From JBFGCM01 sp041581135 (GTDB lineage: Bacteria; Actinomycetota; Acidimicrobiia; Spongiisociales; UBA5794): a DNA stretch of 28,943 nucleotides. Below are positions 16,918-25,645 of the stretch, piece after piece. The first letter of the stretch is position 1. Each line of letters starts with the position of its first letter. The position numbers and the translations under genes are program-made. The notes below the pieces were generated by a model that saw nothing but the letters and a program-made list of their open reading frames with translations, searched no databases and was not told where the DNA came from. The stretch spans positions 1 through 28,943 of the forward strand of contig JBFGCM010000046.1 in the NCBI GenBank assembly GCA_041581135.1. Reading direction: 5' to 3'.

Positions 16918-19900
16918 TCATCGCCTCCGCGGCTCGGCAACCGGCCGGTGGGCCTCGTTGGCGATCGAGACCCCGGCCGCGTTCCGGCCGTGTCGTGACG
17001 ACCCGAGCTCCTCCAGCACGCCTCTGGCGAACGCCACCGTCTCGAAGCGGTTCATCCGCCGGCCGCGCCGATCGGCGTGCTCGAACTCGTCGTCGCCCAG
17101 CATCCGGCGGATCTCGGCTGCGGCATCATCCAGCTCGTCTTGTGCCGTGTCCGGCAGCTGCGCTCCTTCGTATCCACCCTTCACTGCCCCGAGAAGCACC
17201 GCCGTATCGGCGAAACGCTCCAGCCGTGTGAGCAGCACCACCAGGCGCCGCAGGCTGCCGAGCTGGTGAGCCCAGTCACCGCGTACATGCCAATGGGTGA
17301 TGATGCGGCTGAACGCACGCACTGCCGGCCCCCGATCGCCGTTGGCTGCATGGATGTCGGCCACGGTGCGCAGCGCCAACCCGACCAGCAGGTCGTTGCC
17401 CACCGAACCGGCGAGCTCCAACGCTTCGTCGGTCAGTTGGAGCGCCCGATCGGGATCGGTGTGCTGGAGGTATTCGGCACGTGCGTTCATCACCCACCCC
17501 ATGGTCGACGGGTTCCGGGAGCGGTCTGCGATCTCGATCAACTGGTCCACTGCGTTCTTCGCGGCGCCGTCCTCGTCCATGTACAAGGCGGCGACGAACT
17601 CGGTGAGCAACGCAAACGCGACGTAATGCTGATCATCCGCCTCGGTCGCCATTCCGTGCAGGCGCCGTGCGTGAGAGCGAGCCTCCGCCAGGTCTCCCCG
17701 CTCGAGGGCGACGACCGCCAGTGCGTCCATCGGGTACAGCGCCGTTGACTCGTCCACAGCCGCCTCGATGCCCAGTAGGGCCACCGCTTCGGCTTCGTCG
17801 AGATCCCACCGCAAGGACAACCCACAGGCCACCGCACCGGCCGCCGCCGGGAACAGCCGGTGCCCCTCCGCGCCCGGCAAGCGGATGGAGGCCTCGGACC
17901 AGCTGGTGACCTCGTCGCGAAGCCGATAGAACGCATACGGGTGCAACCCGGCGGCGAGGCGGATGGCGCTGTCGACGTCTCCGGTGCGCAGCGCATGGGC
18001 GTGCGCCGCCCGCACGTTGGGCAGTTCCATGTCCAATCGGGCCACGGCCTCGGCCTCGTCCGGACCGAGGATGGCCCGGTGCAGGTCCTCCACGAGGTCA
18101 ACCGCCCAAGATGTGTGGGCGGTTGCCACCTCATCGAGGCGACCCGACTCGAACAGGCGTTGCTGCCCGAAGCCACGAAGCGTCTCGAGCAAGAAGTACC
18201 GGGTGGACGGCCGGGAGCGATCCGCCGACACCAACGACCCCTCGACGAGACTCTGCAACAGCTCCGGCACTCGATCGCGCATGTCGTCGGTGACCACGGC
18301 GCCGGCCGAACGCAGATCGAAGCCTCCGGCGAACACGGACAGACGCTCGAACAGCACCTGCGCGTCGTCATCGAGTGCGGAGTACGACCAGCCGATGGCG
18401 GCGTCGAGGGTGCGGTGACGCTCGGTGCCGGCACGGGGACGGATCCCGATCATGTGCTGCTGGAGCCGGTCCTCGATCTCGGCGGGGCTGAAGGTGCGAA
18501 GCTCGGGCGCCACGAGCTCGATGGCCAGCGGTAGACCGTCCAACCGGCGGCAGATCGCCTCGACCACGGCCAGGTTGGTGTCGTCCAGCGCGAAGTCCGG
18601 GCGCACCGCCTGGGCTCGCTCGACGAACAGCTCCAGGGCGGGCGACACCCCTCCACCGTTGTGGCCCGCCACTTCGAGCGGCTCCACGGGGAAGATCCGT
18701 TCCCCGCCGATTCCCAGCGGCTCCCGGCTGGTGGCCAACACCCGCACCGAGGCACTCCGCCTGACCAGCGCGTCGACGAGATCGGCTGCCTCGGCGACCA
18801 CGTGCTCGCAGTTGTCGAGGATCAACAAGAGGTCTCTGCCGACGAGGGCATCGCCGAGCTGGTCGCTGATGGGCCGCCCGGCACGGTGCCGCAGCCCGAG
18901 TTCGGCCATGACGGTCTCGCCCACCGAGCAACAGCCATCCGTCTCGGCGAGCTCCACCCAGCGCACTCCGTCGGCCGGCCGAGGCCCGGACACGCGGCCG
19001 ACCTCCATGGCGAGGCGCGTCTTGCCGACTCCGGGTGGTCCGACGACCGTGACGATGCGCGACCCGTCGACCGCCTCTCGGAGGGCGGCCAGGTCTCGTT
19101 CCCGCCCCACGAGCCGATTCGGTGCCGCCGGCAGGGGTGCGACGTGGGGCGCCTCCAGCAGCTCCAGGTGGTCCCGACCGGGCCCCAGGGCCGGGTCCTG
19201 TCGCAGCATGCGAACCTCCAGCGCCTGCAGCTCAGGAGAAGGATCCAGCCCGAGCTCTTCGATGGCACGCATCCGGTAGGCGGCGTACACGGCCAGCGCT
19301 TCGGGCGCCCGACCGGCCCGGTACAAGGCGATCATGAGCTGGGCATGGGGGCGCTCGCGGTAGGGATGGTGCGACACGAATGCCTCGAGCGGTCCGATGA
19401 CGGTCTCATGTCGCCCCGACGCGATGAGTGCCTCGAAACGCTCTTCCTCGGCCACCAACTTCAGCTCGTCGAGGCGGCGGGCCTCGACAGCGGCGAACTC
19501 CTCGTCGCGGAAGGCCACCAGTGCCGCGCCGCGCCACAGTGCGAGCGCCTCGTCGAACTTCGCCACGCTCTGCTCGGGCCGCTCCGTCATGAGCGCTCGC
19601 GCTTCGTCGACGAGCCGCTCGAAGCGGCTCACATCGGTCGCCGCCGCCATGCTGTACCCCTCCGGATGCGTGACGATTGCGTCGCTCCCGAGGACGCCGC
19701 GCAGCCGTGAGATGAGGGTGTGGAGGGTCTTGCGGGACGTCTTGGGCGGATCGTCCCCCCACAGCACGTGCTCGAGGCGGTCGGGAGTCACCACTCCGCC
19801 TTGGGCGATCAGGAGCGCGACGAGGATCTTCCGCTGCATACGGCTGGAGATCTCCAGCGTCTCTCCGGCCCGGGTGACTCGAAGCGGGCCCAGCACGTCG

Positions 19901-19950
19901 TAGTGAGTAGCGGATTGCGCCGCTTTCATCTCAGCCGCCGTTCCTGGCAT
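16918..19950 (-). CDS. SARP/AfsR-family transcriptional regulator with NB-ARC-type ATPase and TPR-like C-terminus
   Basis: From the ATG at 19950 the protein is 1010 residues. Residues about 15-100 are an OmpR-like winged helix (YDVLGPLRV, LLIAQGGVVTPDRLEHVLWG, LHTLISRLRGVLG). Residues about 107-255 are the bacterial transcriptional activator domain (LIASGRHETVIGPLEAFV, RAGRAPEALAVYAAYR). An ATPase follows, with Walker A VGPPGVGKT (303-311) and Walker B LLLILDNCEHV (from about 374). The rest is helical and repeat-rich. AfsR-type proteins activate target promoters through direct-repeat binding, with the ATPase gating activity. The frame stays open to 20283, but that extra 111 residues is low-complexity and overlaps the neighbouring promoter, so I rejected it. 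GGGGG precedes 19950; the ATG at 19929 is an alternative. The gene is divergent from the GerMN lipoprotein gene, a plausible target. Confidence 0.88.
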   Translation of the reverse strand: MPGTAAEMKAAQSATHYDVLGPLRVTRAGETLEISSRMQRKILVALLIAQGGVVTPDRLEHVLWGDDPPKTSRKTLHTLISRLRGVLGSDAIVTHPEGYSMAAATDVSRFERLVDEARALMTERPEQSVAKFDEALALWRGAALVAFRDEEFAAVEARRLDELKLVAEEERFEALIASGRHETVIGPLEAFVSHHPYRERPHAQLMIALYRAGRAPEALAVYAAYRMRAIEELGLDPSPELQALEVRMLRQDPALGPGRDHLELLEAPHVAPLPAAPNRLVGRERDLAALREAVDGSRIVTVVGPPGVGKTRLAMEVGRVSGPRPADGVRWVELAETDGCCSVGETVMAELGLRHRAGRPISDQLGDALVGRDLLLILDNCEHVVAEAADLVDALVRRSASVRVLATSREPLGIGGERIFPVEPLEVAGHNGGGVSPALELFVERAQAVRPDFALDDTNLAVVEAICRRLDGLPLAIELVAPELRTFSPAEIEDRLQQHMIGIRPRAGTERHRTLDAAIGWSYSALDDDAQVLFERLSVFAGGFDLRSAGAVVTDDMRDRVPELLQSLVEGSLVSADRSRPSTRYFLLETLRGFGQQRLFESGRLDEVATAHTSWAVDLVEDLHRAILGPDEAEAVARLDMELPNVRAAHAHALRTGDVDSAIRLAAGLHPYAFYRLRDEVTSWSEASIRLPGAEGHRLFPAAAGAVACGLSLRWDLDEAEAVALLGIEAAVDESTALYPMDALAVVALERGDLAEARSHARRLHGMATEADDQHYVAFALLTEFVAALYMDEDGAAKNAVDQLIEIADRSRNPSTMGWVMNARAEYLQHTDPDRALQLTDEALELAGSVGNDLLVGLALRTVADIHAANGDRGPAVRAFSRIITHWHVRGDWAHQLGSLRRLVVLLTRLERFADTAVLLGAVKGGYEGAQLPDTAQDELDDAAAEIRRMLGDDEFEHADRRGRRMNRFETVAFARGVLEELGSSRHGRNAAGVSIANEAHRPVAEPRRR

Positions 19951-20092
19951 GCGCAGCCCCCGAAGCTGCACACCAAGCCTACGCGCGCCAATCCGTGTCA
20001 CGGGAGGGCTCCTGTAGACCGGCGCGCTACCGCCCGTTGACCGGTCCGCTGGGCACCAGGGAGAGGCTGCTCCCGACAGTGAAGGAGGAACC

Positions 20093-21538
20093 ATGTTGGA
20101 GTCGAGAGCCGAGCGGTGGAGGATGGCACTGATACTCACCTTTGCGCTCGTGTTGTCCGGATGCGGTGGAGGCGGCTCCGTCCCCGGGGCCGTGCCGGAG
20201 CCGCCGGACACCGGTGCGCCGGGACCCACCGAGCTGGTGGGCACGCCGCTACCCACCGAACCGGTGAGAACACCTGCCCCCACTGCGCCGCCGCTTCAAC
20301 CCGACCCCGGACAAGAACAGCCGGTGCCCGTTGGGCATGCTGCCGTCCTGGTCTACTTCGTGGAGGACGGCACCACCGCCCGGGCGGTCACCCGCCTCGT
20401 CAGCAAACCGCAGGTCGCCACGAACGCCATTGCGTCGCTGCTCCAAGGCCCGACGGCAGCAGAAGCCGCCTCTGGCCTGGGGTCCGCAATCCCCGGCGAC
20501 ACGACGCTGCGGGGGATCACCATCGAGGACAGAGTCGCCACCATCGATCTCACCGGCGCATTCGAGTCGGGGGGTGGCATCACCAACATCATGAGCCGAC
20601 TCGGCCAGGTGGTGTACACGCTCACCCAGTTCCCCACCGTCGACGAGGTGTCCTTCGAGCTCGATGGGCGTCCCGTCCTGCACTTCTCCGGTGAGGGCGT
20701 GGTGCTCTCATCGCCGGTCGGTCGGTCGTTCTTCACCTCGGCGTTCCCGATCACCACGAGCCGGCCGACTTCCATTCCCCTCTGGGACTCCGCAGATCTG
20801 GCAGGTCTCGACGGCGGACCGGACAGCTCGCTCGGCACGGTGGCGCTCGTCTCGTCCGACGACGTGCTCAACGTGCGGCAAGGTCCAGGAGTGCCGTCCA
20901 CGATCGTCGGGATGCTCGAGCCCGGCACTCGAGTGCTGCTGACCGGACGGCACGACCACGTCGGCAACTCAACGTGGGTGGAGATCGAGACTCCGATCGG
21001 AGCCCACTGGGTCAACCGGTTCTACCTGGCGGGCGACATCGATCCGAGTGAGTTCACCACCGATGATCGCGTCGATCCTCTCATCCGAGAGCTCGCCGAC
21101 CTGTTCGAGTCGCGAGGGGATCTCACCTCCGTCACATCACGCCGAGGCCTGTTCATCGCGTACAACTCGGCACCCGTCCATGTGGCGAGATCCACGCTCG
21201 ACACGGTGCTCACCGACCCGACCAAGACGGTGTGGCAGGCAAGTGACGGCGTCAACTCAGCGGGGCCTCAGACCTTCGCGGAGGCCGTCGCCGACAGCTT
21301 TCTGGCCGCCTACGCCGCCGCCGACGGAGAAGGGCGCCGCAACGAGTGGGGCGCCCTTGCCCCCGGAGTACCGGACACGGCCGGCCCGATCGCGTTCCAG
21401 CTGGCCGCCTTCAACCACGTCGGATACCACTTCGACATCTCCGACGTCACCCGCCAGTTCAGCTGGTACGTGTCCGTCGACTACGAGGGAGGCGAGCCTC
21501 GTGTCGTGGCGCTGACCCTCGATTCCTGGACTCCCTGA
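20093..21538 (+). CDS. lipoprotein with GerMN and SH3b domains
   Basis: A 481-residue protein with an ideal AAGGAGGA ribosome binding site (20082-20089). The N-terminus is a lipoprotein signal with lipobox LVLSGC, placing the lipidated cysteine at residue 24. A Pro/Thr-rich linker (about 30-80) suggests the protein spans cell-wall space. Residues about 84-200 match a GerMN domain (VLVYFVEDGT, VATNAIASLLQGPT, VATIDLTGAFESGGG). Residues about 245-315 match a bacterial SH3 domain (DVLNVRQGPGVPSTIVGMLE, WVEIETPIGAHWVNRFYL), which often binds peptidoglycan. The C-terminal 160 residues are unassigned. GerMN domains occur in spore-germination and cell-envelope lipoproteins, including LpqB-type proteins of actinobacteria. 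Role at the envelope is likely; the ligand is unknown. The gene is divergent from the SARP gene and ends in a strong hairpin. Confidence 0.85.
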   Translation: MLESRAERWRMALILTFALVLSGCGGGGSVPGAVPEPPDTGAPGPTELVGTPLPTEPVRTPAPTAPPLQPDPGQEQPVPVGHAAVLVYFVEDGTTARAVTRLVSKPQVATNAIASLLQGPTAAEAASGLGSAIPGDTTLRGITIEDRVATIDLTGAFESGGGITNIMSRLGQVVYTLTQFPTVDEVSFELDGRPVLHFSGEGVVLSSPVGRSFFTSAFPITTSRPTSIPLWDSADLAGLDGGPDSSLGTVALVSSDDVLNVRQGPGVPSTIVGMLEPGTRVLLTGRHDHVGNSTWVEIETPIGAHWVNRFYLAGDIDPSEFTTDDRVDPLIRELADLFESRGDLTSVTSRRGLFIAYNSAPVHVARSTLDTVLTDPTKTVWQASDGVNSAGPQTFAEAVADSFLAAYAAADGEGRRNEWGALAPGVPDTAGPIAFQLAAFNHVGYHFDISDVTRQFSWYVSVDYEGGEPRVVALTLDSWTP

Positions 21539-21550
21539 CACCGCATGCCC

Positions 21551-21589
21551 GCAGCCACCTCGGTCCGCCGCCGGGGCCGAGGTGGCTGC
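21551..21589 (+). terminator. 13-bp perfect hairpin after the GerMN lipoprotein gene
   Basis: GCAGCCACCTCGG, a 13-base GC-rich loop, then CCGAGGTGGCTGC. All 13 pairs match. It starts 12 bases after the stop codon and is followed by ctccccatcg rather than a T-tract. This is the form often proposed for intrinsic terminators in high-GC actinobacteria. Confidence 0.7.
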
Positions 21590-21635
21590 CTCCCCATCGC
21601 TAGGTTGAGCTGCGGTCCCGGGCGAAAGGTGACAC

Positions 21636-23003
21636 GTGGCCTCGCTGCTGGTGTCGAACGCGATGGTGTTGGTGACGATGGACGATGCTCGGCGGGAGAT
21701 CGCCGACGGTGGCCTCTACGCCGAGGACGGCCTGATCACGGCGGTCGGCACCGCCGATCAGCTCCCCGCCACCGCCGACATCGTCTTGGACGCCACCGAC
21801 CACGTCGTGCTCCCCGGTCTGGTCAACACCCACCACCACCTCTATCAGACCCTCACCCGCGCCGTGCCGGCCGCCCAAGACGCCGGGTTGTTCGGATGGC
21901 TGCAGGCGCTCTACCCGGTGTGGTCGCGACTGACCCCCGACGACATCCAGATCTCCACCAAGGTCGGCCTCGCCGAGCTCGTGCTCTCGGGATCCACCAC
22001 CGTGTTCGACCACCTCTACCTGTATCCCAACGGGGCGCGTCTCGACGACCAGGTGGAAGCGGCGATGGGGATCGGGGTGCGGCTGCACGTCTCCCGCGGT
22101 TCCATGAGCCTCGGCGAGAGTCAGGGCGGGTTGCCTCCAGACTCGATCGTCGAGGACGAGGATGACATCATCAGCGACACTCAGCGTGTCATCGAGACCT
22201 ACCACGACGCCGGCACCGGAGCCATGACGCGCGTCGTGGTGGCCCCGTGTTCCCCGTTCTCGGTGACCACCGACCTGATGCGGGAGTCCGCCCAACTCGC
22301 CCGAGACTTCGGCGTGGGGCTGCACACCCATCTGGCGGAGACGCTCGACGAAGAGCGCTTCTGTCTGGAGACCCACAACCGCCGGCCCGTGGAGCTGGCC
22401 GAGGATCTGGGGTGGGAGGGCCATGACGTCTGGTACGCGCACGGTGTCCACATCTCGCCCGAAGAGAGCCGGAGAATGGCTGCAGCCGGCACCGGCGTGG
22501 CGCACTGCCCGAGCTCGAACATGCGGTTGGCTTCCGGCATCGCCCCGATCCGCACGTACCTGGAGGATGGGGTGCGGGTGTCGCGCGGCGTCGACGGATC
22601 TGCGAGCAACGACTCCAGCCACATGCTGGCCGAAGCCCGGCAGGCCATGTTGCTGGCGCGGCTCGCCGCCGCCACCGGCGACGGGCCGCTCCTTCCGGCG
22701 CGCCGAGCGCTTGCACTGGCCACTCGTGGCGGCGCCGAGGTGCTGGGCCGCAACGACATCGGCGCGCTGGAAGCGGGCCGGTGCGCCGACTTCGTGGCCA
22801 TCGACATGCATCGCCTGGAGTACGCAGGGGCGCTCCACGATCCTGTTGCCGCGATCCTGTTCTGCGCCCCGACGCGGATGGACCATGTGTACGTCCATGG
22901 TCGACCGGTGGTCTCCGGGGGCAGGCTGGCCACCGCCGACGAACAGGCGCTGGTGGCGGCCCACAACCGTGCCGCGGACCGCCTTCTGGCGGGAAACCCT
23001 TAA
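21636..23003 (+). CDS. 8-oxoguanine deaminase-like amidohydrolase
   Basis: A 455-residue amidohydrolase of the ATZ/TRZ-like group, GTG start behind AAAGGTGA. Metal and catalytic positions are all present: VNTHHH (H66, H68), HTHLAE (H230, H232, E235), YAHGVH (H269, H272) and RGVDGSASND (D320). Such enzymes usually bind one zinc or iron and hydrolyse an amino group from a heterocycle. The blocks HHHLYQTLTRAVPAAQDAGL, SRGSMSLGESQGGLPPDS and the LYPVW region match what I know of bacterial 8-oxoguanine deaminases, which convert 8-oxoguanine to urate and ammonia. Hydroxyatrazine or another aminohydrolase activity cannot be excluded from sequence. The enzyme is cytoplasmic. A BMP-type nucleoside importer on the opposite strand, one gene away, agrees with a purine-salvage role. 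Confidence 0.82.
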   Translation: MASLLVSNAMVLVTMDDARREIADGGLYAEDGLITAVGTADQLPATADIVLDATDHVVLPGLVNTHHHLYQTLTRAVPAAQDAGLFGWLQALYPVWSRLTPDDIQISTKVGLAELVLSGSTTVFDHLYLYPNGARLDDQVEAAMGIGVRLHVSRGSMSLGESQGGLPPDSIVEDEDDIISDTQRVIETYHDAGTGAMTRVVVAPCSPFSVTTDLMRESAQLARDFGVGLHTHLAETLDEERFCLETHNRRPVELAEDLGWEGHDVWYAHGVHISPEESRRMAAAGTGVAHCPSSNMRLASGIAPIRTYLEDGVRVSRGVDGSASNDSSHMLAEARQAMLLARLAAATGDGPLLPARRALALATRGGAEVLGRNDIGALEAGRCADFVAIDMHRLEYAGALHDPVAAILFCAPTRMDHVYVHGRPVVSGGRLATADEQALVAAHNRAADRLLAGNP

Positions 23004-23098
23004 GAAACGAGGAAATCCACCGCCAATCGGTCCTCAAGAGCAAGGGGCTGCTTTACCCTCTGAGGGAGCACCCTGCCCGGTCCGATGGAGGCACTGGC

Positions 23099-24676
23099 GT
23101 GACGGACACCCTCGACACCGAAGACCTGAACGCGACCACCGCGACGCCGGCGACCGTGTCGCGCTGGTCGTTCGCCGCCGCCGGTGCGGTTGCGGCAGGT
23201 TCGGCGTTCGCCGCGACCGAGCTGTTCGCCGGTGTCATGGCAGCGGGCTCATCCCTCATCAAGTCGGTCGGCGACGTGATCATCGAGGTATCCCCTGAAG
23301 CGGTGACTCGTCTCGCCATCGAGATCTTCGGCCTCTACGACAAACTGGCGCTGATCATCGGCATCGTGGTGGTGGGCATCCTCGCCGGCGCCGGCCTCGG
23401 GATTGCGGCCGCCAGGCGTTTCTGGGTGGGAGTCGCAGGGTTCGTCGCTTTCGGCATCCTCGGCGTCGTTGCCGGAGCGAGGGACGTCTTCATGTCGCCC
23501 ACGTTCGCCGTGCTGTCTGCGGCCGCCGGTGTGGGCGTCGGCATCGGTGTGTTGTCCGGCCTGTTGCGGATGGCTCGTACCTCTGCCCCCGTTGCCCCGC
23601 CTGCCCGGTCGCGGCGCGCATTCTTGGTGGCACTCGGCGGCATTGCCGCCCTCGCCGCTTCCGGCGCGGCGCTGGGACGCGTCCTGCTCGAACGCACACG
23701 TTTGATGGCGGCGAGCCGCGACGAGGTGGTGCTGCCGGCGGCTCGACAATTGGCGGCGGCACCGCCGGCGGAAGCTTCGATCGAACTCGCCGACCTCAGC
23801 CCGCTGATCACACCGAACGACCGGTTCTACAAGATCGACACGGCTCTCTCGGTGCCGATCGTGGATCTGGAGACCTGGGAGTTGCGTATCGACGGCATGG
23901 TGGACCGACCGTTCTCGATGACCTTCGACGATCTCTTGGAGATGCCGATGGTCGAGCGCTACGTCACCCTGGCTTGCGTGTCGAACGATGTGGGCGGCAG
24001 CCTGGTCGGCAATGCGCTGTGGCAAGGCGTCCCGCTGCGCGACGTGCTCGAGCGGGCCGGCGTGCAGGAGGGAGCCGACCAGGTCGTCGGCCGCTCGGTG
24101 GACAAGTTCACGGTCGGATTCCCCACGGCGGCCGTGTTCGACGGTCGGGATGCGCTCGTCGCCGTCGGCATGAACGGCGAACCGCTGCCCCACGACCATG
24201 GCTTTCCGGCGAGGCTCGTCGTCGCCGGCTTGTACGGATACGTATCCGCCACCAAGTGGCTGGAGGAGATCGAACTGACCACCTGGGACGGCTTCGACGC
24301 GTTCTGGATCCCCCGCGGGTGGGCGAAGGAGGGTCCTATCAAGACCCAGTGCCGGGTCGATGTTCCCAAGCGGGCGCAGAACGTGCCGGCCGGCATCGTG
24401 AAGGTGGCGGGGGTGGCATGGGCGCCGGGACGCGGCATCTCCCGGGTCGAGGTCCAGATCGACGACGGACCCTGGGAGGAGGCGACGCTTGCCGCGTCAC
24501 TCGACGACAACTCGTGGCGGCAGTGGGTCTACGAATGGGACGCGACGCCCGGGCGGCACGAGGTGAGGGCACGAGCCACCGACGGCACCGGGGAGACCCA
24601 GACGGGCGAGCGCATGCCCTCCAAGCCCGACGGCGCCACGGGCTACCCGTTCCGATCGATCCTGGTCGAGGGCTGA
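23099..24676 (+). CDS. membrane-anchored sulfite-oxidase-type molybdopterin oxidoreductase
   Basis: From the GTG at 23099 the protein is 525 residues; GGAGG lies seven bases upstream. About five hydrophobic helices lie at residues 25-46, 83-105, 108-126, 136-155 and 174-196. Directly before the last is SRRAFLVALGG, a twin-arginine-like motif. The exported part matches the sulfite-oxidase molybdopterin fold: TPNDRFYKIDTALSVP, WELRIDGMVDRPFSMTFDDL, and LACVSNDVGGSLVGNALWQG with the likely molybdenum ligand C293, then FPARLVVAGLYGYVSATKWL. A C-terminal Ig-like Moco-dimerisation-type domain follows (GVAWAPGRGISRVEVQIDDG). The substrate is unknown; it may be sulfite, or oxidised sulfur or nitrogen compounds. 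The frame is open back to 22781, but that part overlaps the deaminase gene. It converges on the permease gene with a three-base gap. Confidence 0.85.
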   Translation: MTDTLDTEDLNATTATPATVSRWSFAAAGAVAAGSAFAATELFAGVMAAGSSLIKSVGDVIIEVSPEAVTRLAIEIFGLYDKLALIIGIVVVGILAGAGLGIAAARRFWVGVAGFVAFGILGVVAGARDVFMSPTFAVLSAAAGVGVGIGVLSGLLRMARTSAPVAPPARSRRAFLVALGGIAALAASGAALGRVLLERTRLMAASRDEVVLPAARQLAAAPPAEASIELADLSPLITPNDRFYKIDTALSVPIVDLETWELRIDGMVDRPFSMTFDDLLEMPMVERYVTLACVSNDVGGSLVGNALWQGVPLRDVLERAGVQEGADQVVGRSVDKFTVGFPTAAVFDGRDALVAVGMNGEPLPHDHGFPARLVVAGLYGYVSATKWLEEIELTTWDGFDAFWIPRGWAKEGPIKTQCRVDVPKRAQNVPAGIVKVAGVAWAPGRGISRVEVQIDDGPWEEATLAASLDDNSWRQWVYEWDATPGRHEVRARATDGTGETQTGERMPSKPDGATGYPFRSILVEG

Positions 24677-24679
24677 GCC

Positions 24680-25645
24680 CTAGTCGGGTTCGAACACGGT
24701 GCCGATGGCGGCGGGTGGTTCCGACGCCAGCACCCCCCGTAGTGCGGGGAACCGATCGCCGACCCTGCGGAACCAGTCCCGGTAGACGATCACGAGGGCC
24801 AGGATCATGAGCGGGAAGGGCGCGATCGGCAGCACCTGGGACAAGCCGGGCAATACGTCCTGGAGCTGGAATGCGAGCACCTGGAGCCCGCCGAAGAGGT
24901 AGCAGCCGAGCGCCACCCGGAAGGGATGCCATCCCCCGAAGATGACGATGGCGAGAGCGATCCATCCCAGGTTGAGGGTGAGGGTCTCCCTCCAGCCGAG
25001 CTTGACGTCGAGCGAGTAGGCGGCGCCGGCGATTCCGGCCAGCGCCCCACCGAGGATCGTGTAGAGGTAGCGCAGCCGGTTGACGCGGACGCCGCGGGCA
25101 TAGGCACCTTCCGGCCGCTCGCCGATGCCTTGCAAGATGAGTCCGTGCCGGGTCCGGTAGATGAAGAACCAAGAGGCGAAGATCAGCACGTAGGACCCGT
25201 ACACCGAGAGGTTCTGGTCGAACAAGACCTGCCCGATGTACGGGATGTCCGACAGCACGGGTATCGCCAACGGCGGAACGCTGGCGCCGCGCTCGCCCAC
25301 GAACGAATCGCCGAGGAACGAGGCCAGGTCCACCGCCAACAAGGCGAGCACGAATCCCACTGCGATCTGGTTGAGCTTCAGCTCGATGGATGCAAAGGCG
25401 ATGAGGGCGGCGATGAGCGCCGCCACTGCCATGGCCACGAGGAACCCGAGGACGGCGTTCCCCGTCCAGAACCCGATGACGAACGCCACCATGGCGGACA
25501 ATCGCAGGCTTCCCTCCAGTGAGAGGTTGATCACCCCCGCCTTCTCGGCGATGGTCTCGCCGATTGCGGCGTAGATGAGTGGAGCGGCCGAGCCCACCAC
25601 CGAGGCGAGCGTGGCCGCAGACACCAGATCGCGCACCACTTCCAT
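24680..25645 (-). CDS. nucleoside (BMP-type) ABC importer permease, second subunit
   Basis: A 321-residue polytopic membrane protein of the branched-chain-type permease family used by BMP/nucleoside importers (NupQ/YufQ type). Diagnostic segments are GETIAEKAGVINLSLEGSLR near the N-terminus, ELKLNQIAVGFVLALLAVDL in the middle, and the GERPEGAYARGVRVNRLRY coupling loop followed by GGALAGIAGAAYSL. The chosen ATG at 25645 overlaps the stop of the upstream permease as TGATG, which is translational coupling. The frame is open back to 26572, but that extension is arginine-rich shadow sequence over the other permease. It is third in the operon. With the other permease it forms the membrane channel. 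The substrate is probably a purine or pyrimidine nucleoside, by family. Confidence 0.88.
   Translation of the reverse strand: MEVVRDLVSAATLASVVGSAAPLIYAAIGETIAEKAGVINLSLEGSLRLSAMVAFVIGFWTGNAVLGFLVAMAVAALIAALIAFASIELKLNQIAVGFVLALLAVDLASFLGDSFVGERGASVPPLAIPVLSDIPYIGQVLFDQNLSVYGSYVLIFASWFFIYRTRHGLILQGIGERPEGAYARGVRVNRLRYLYTILGGALAGIAGAAYSLDVKLGWRETLTLNLGWIALAIVIFGGWHPFRVALGCYLFGGLQVLAFQLQDVLPGLSQVLPIAPFPLMILALVIVYRDWFRRVGDRFPALRGVLASEPPAAIGTVFEPD

Noticed and set aside
19951..20283. N-terminal extension of the SARP regulator by 111 residues
   Set aside because: The added sequence is Gly/Pro/Ser-rich, lies over the divergent promoter and 5' end of the lipoprotein gene, and precedes the normal winged-helix start.
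22781..23098. N-terminal extension of the molybdenum protein into the deaminase gene
   Set aside because: The extension is an Arg-rich shadow of the deaminase frame. GGAGG followed by GTG at 23099 gives a better start.
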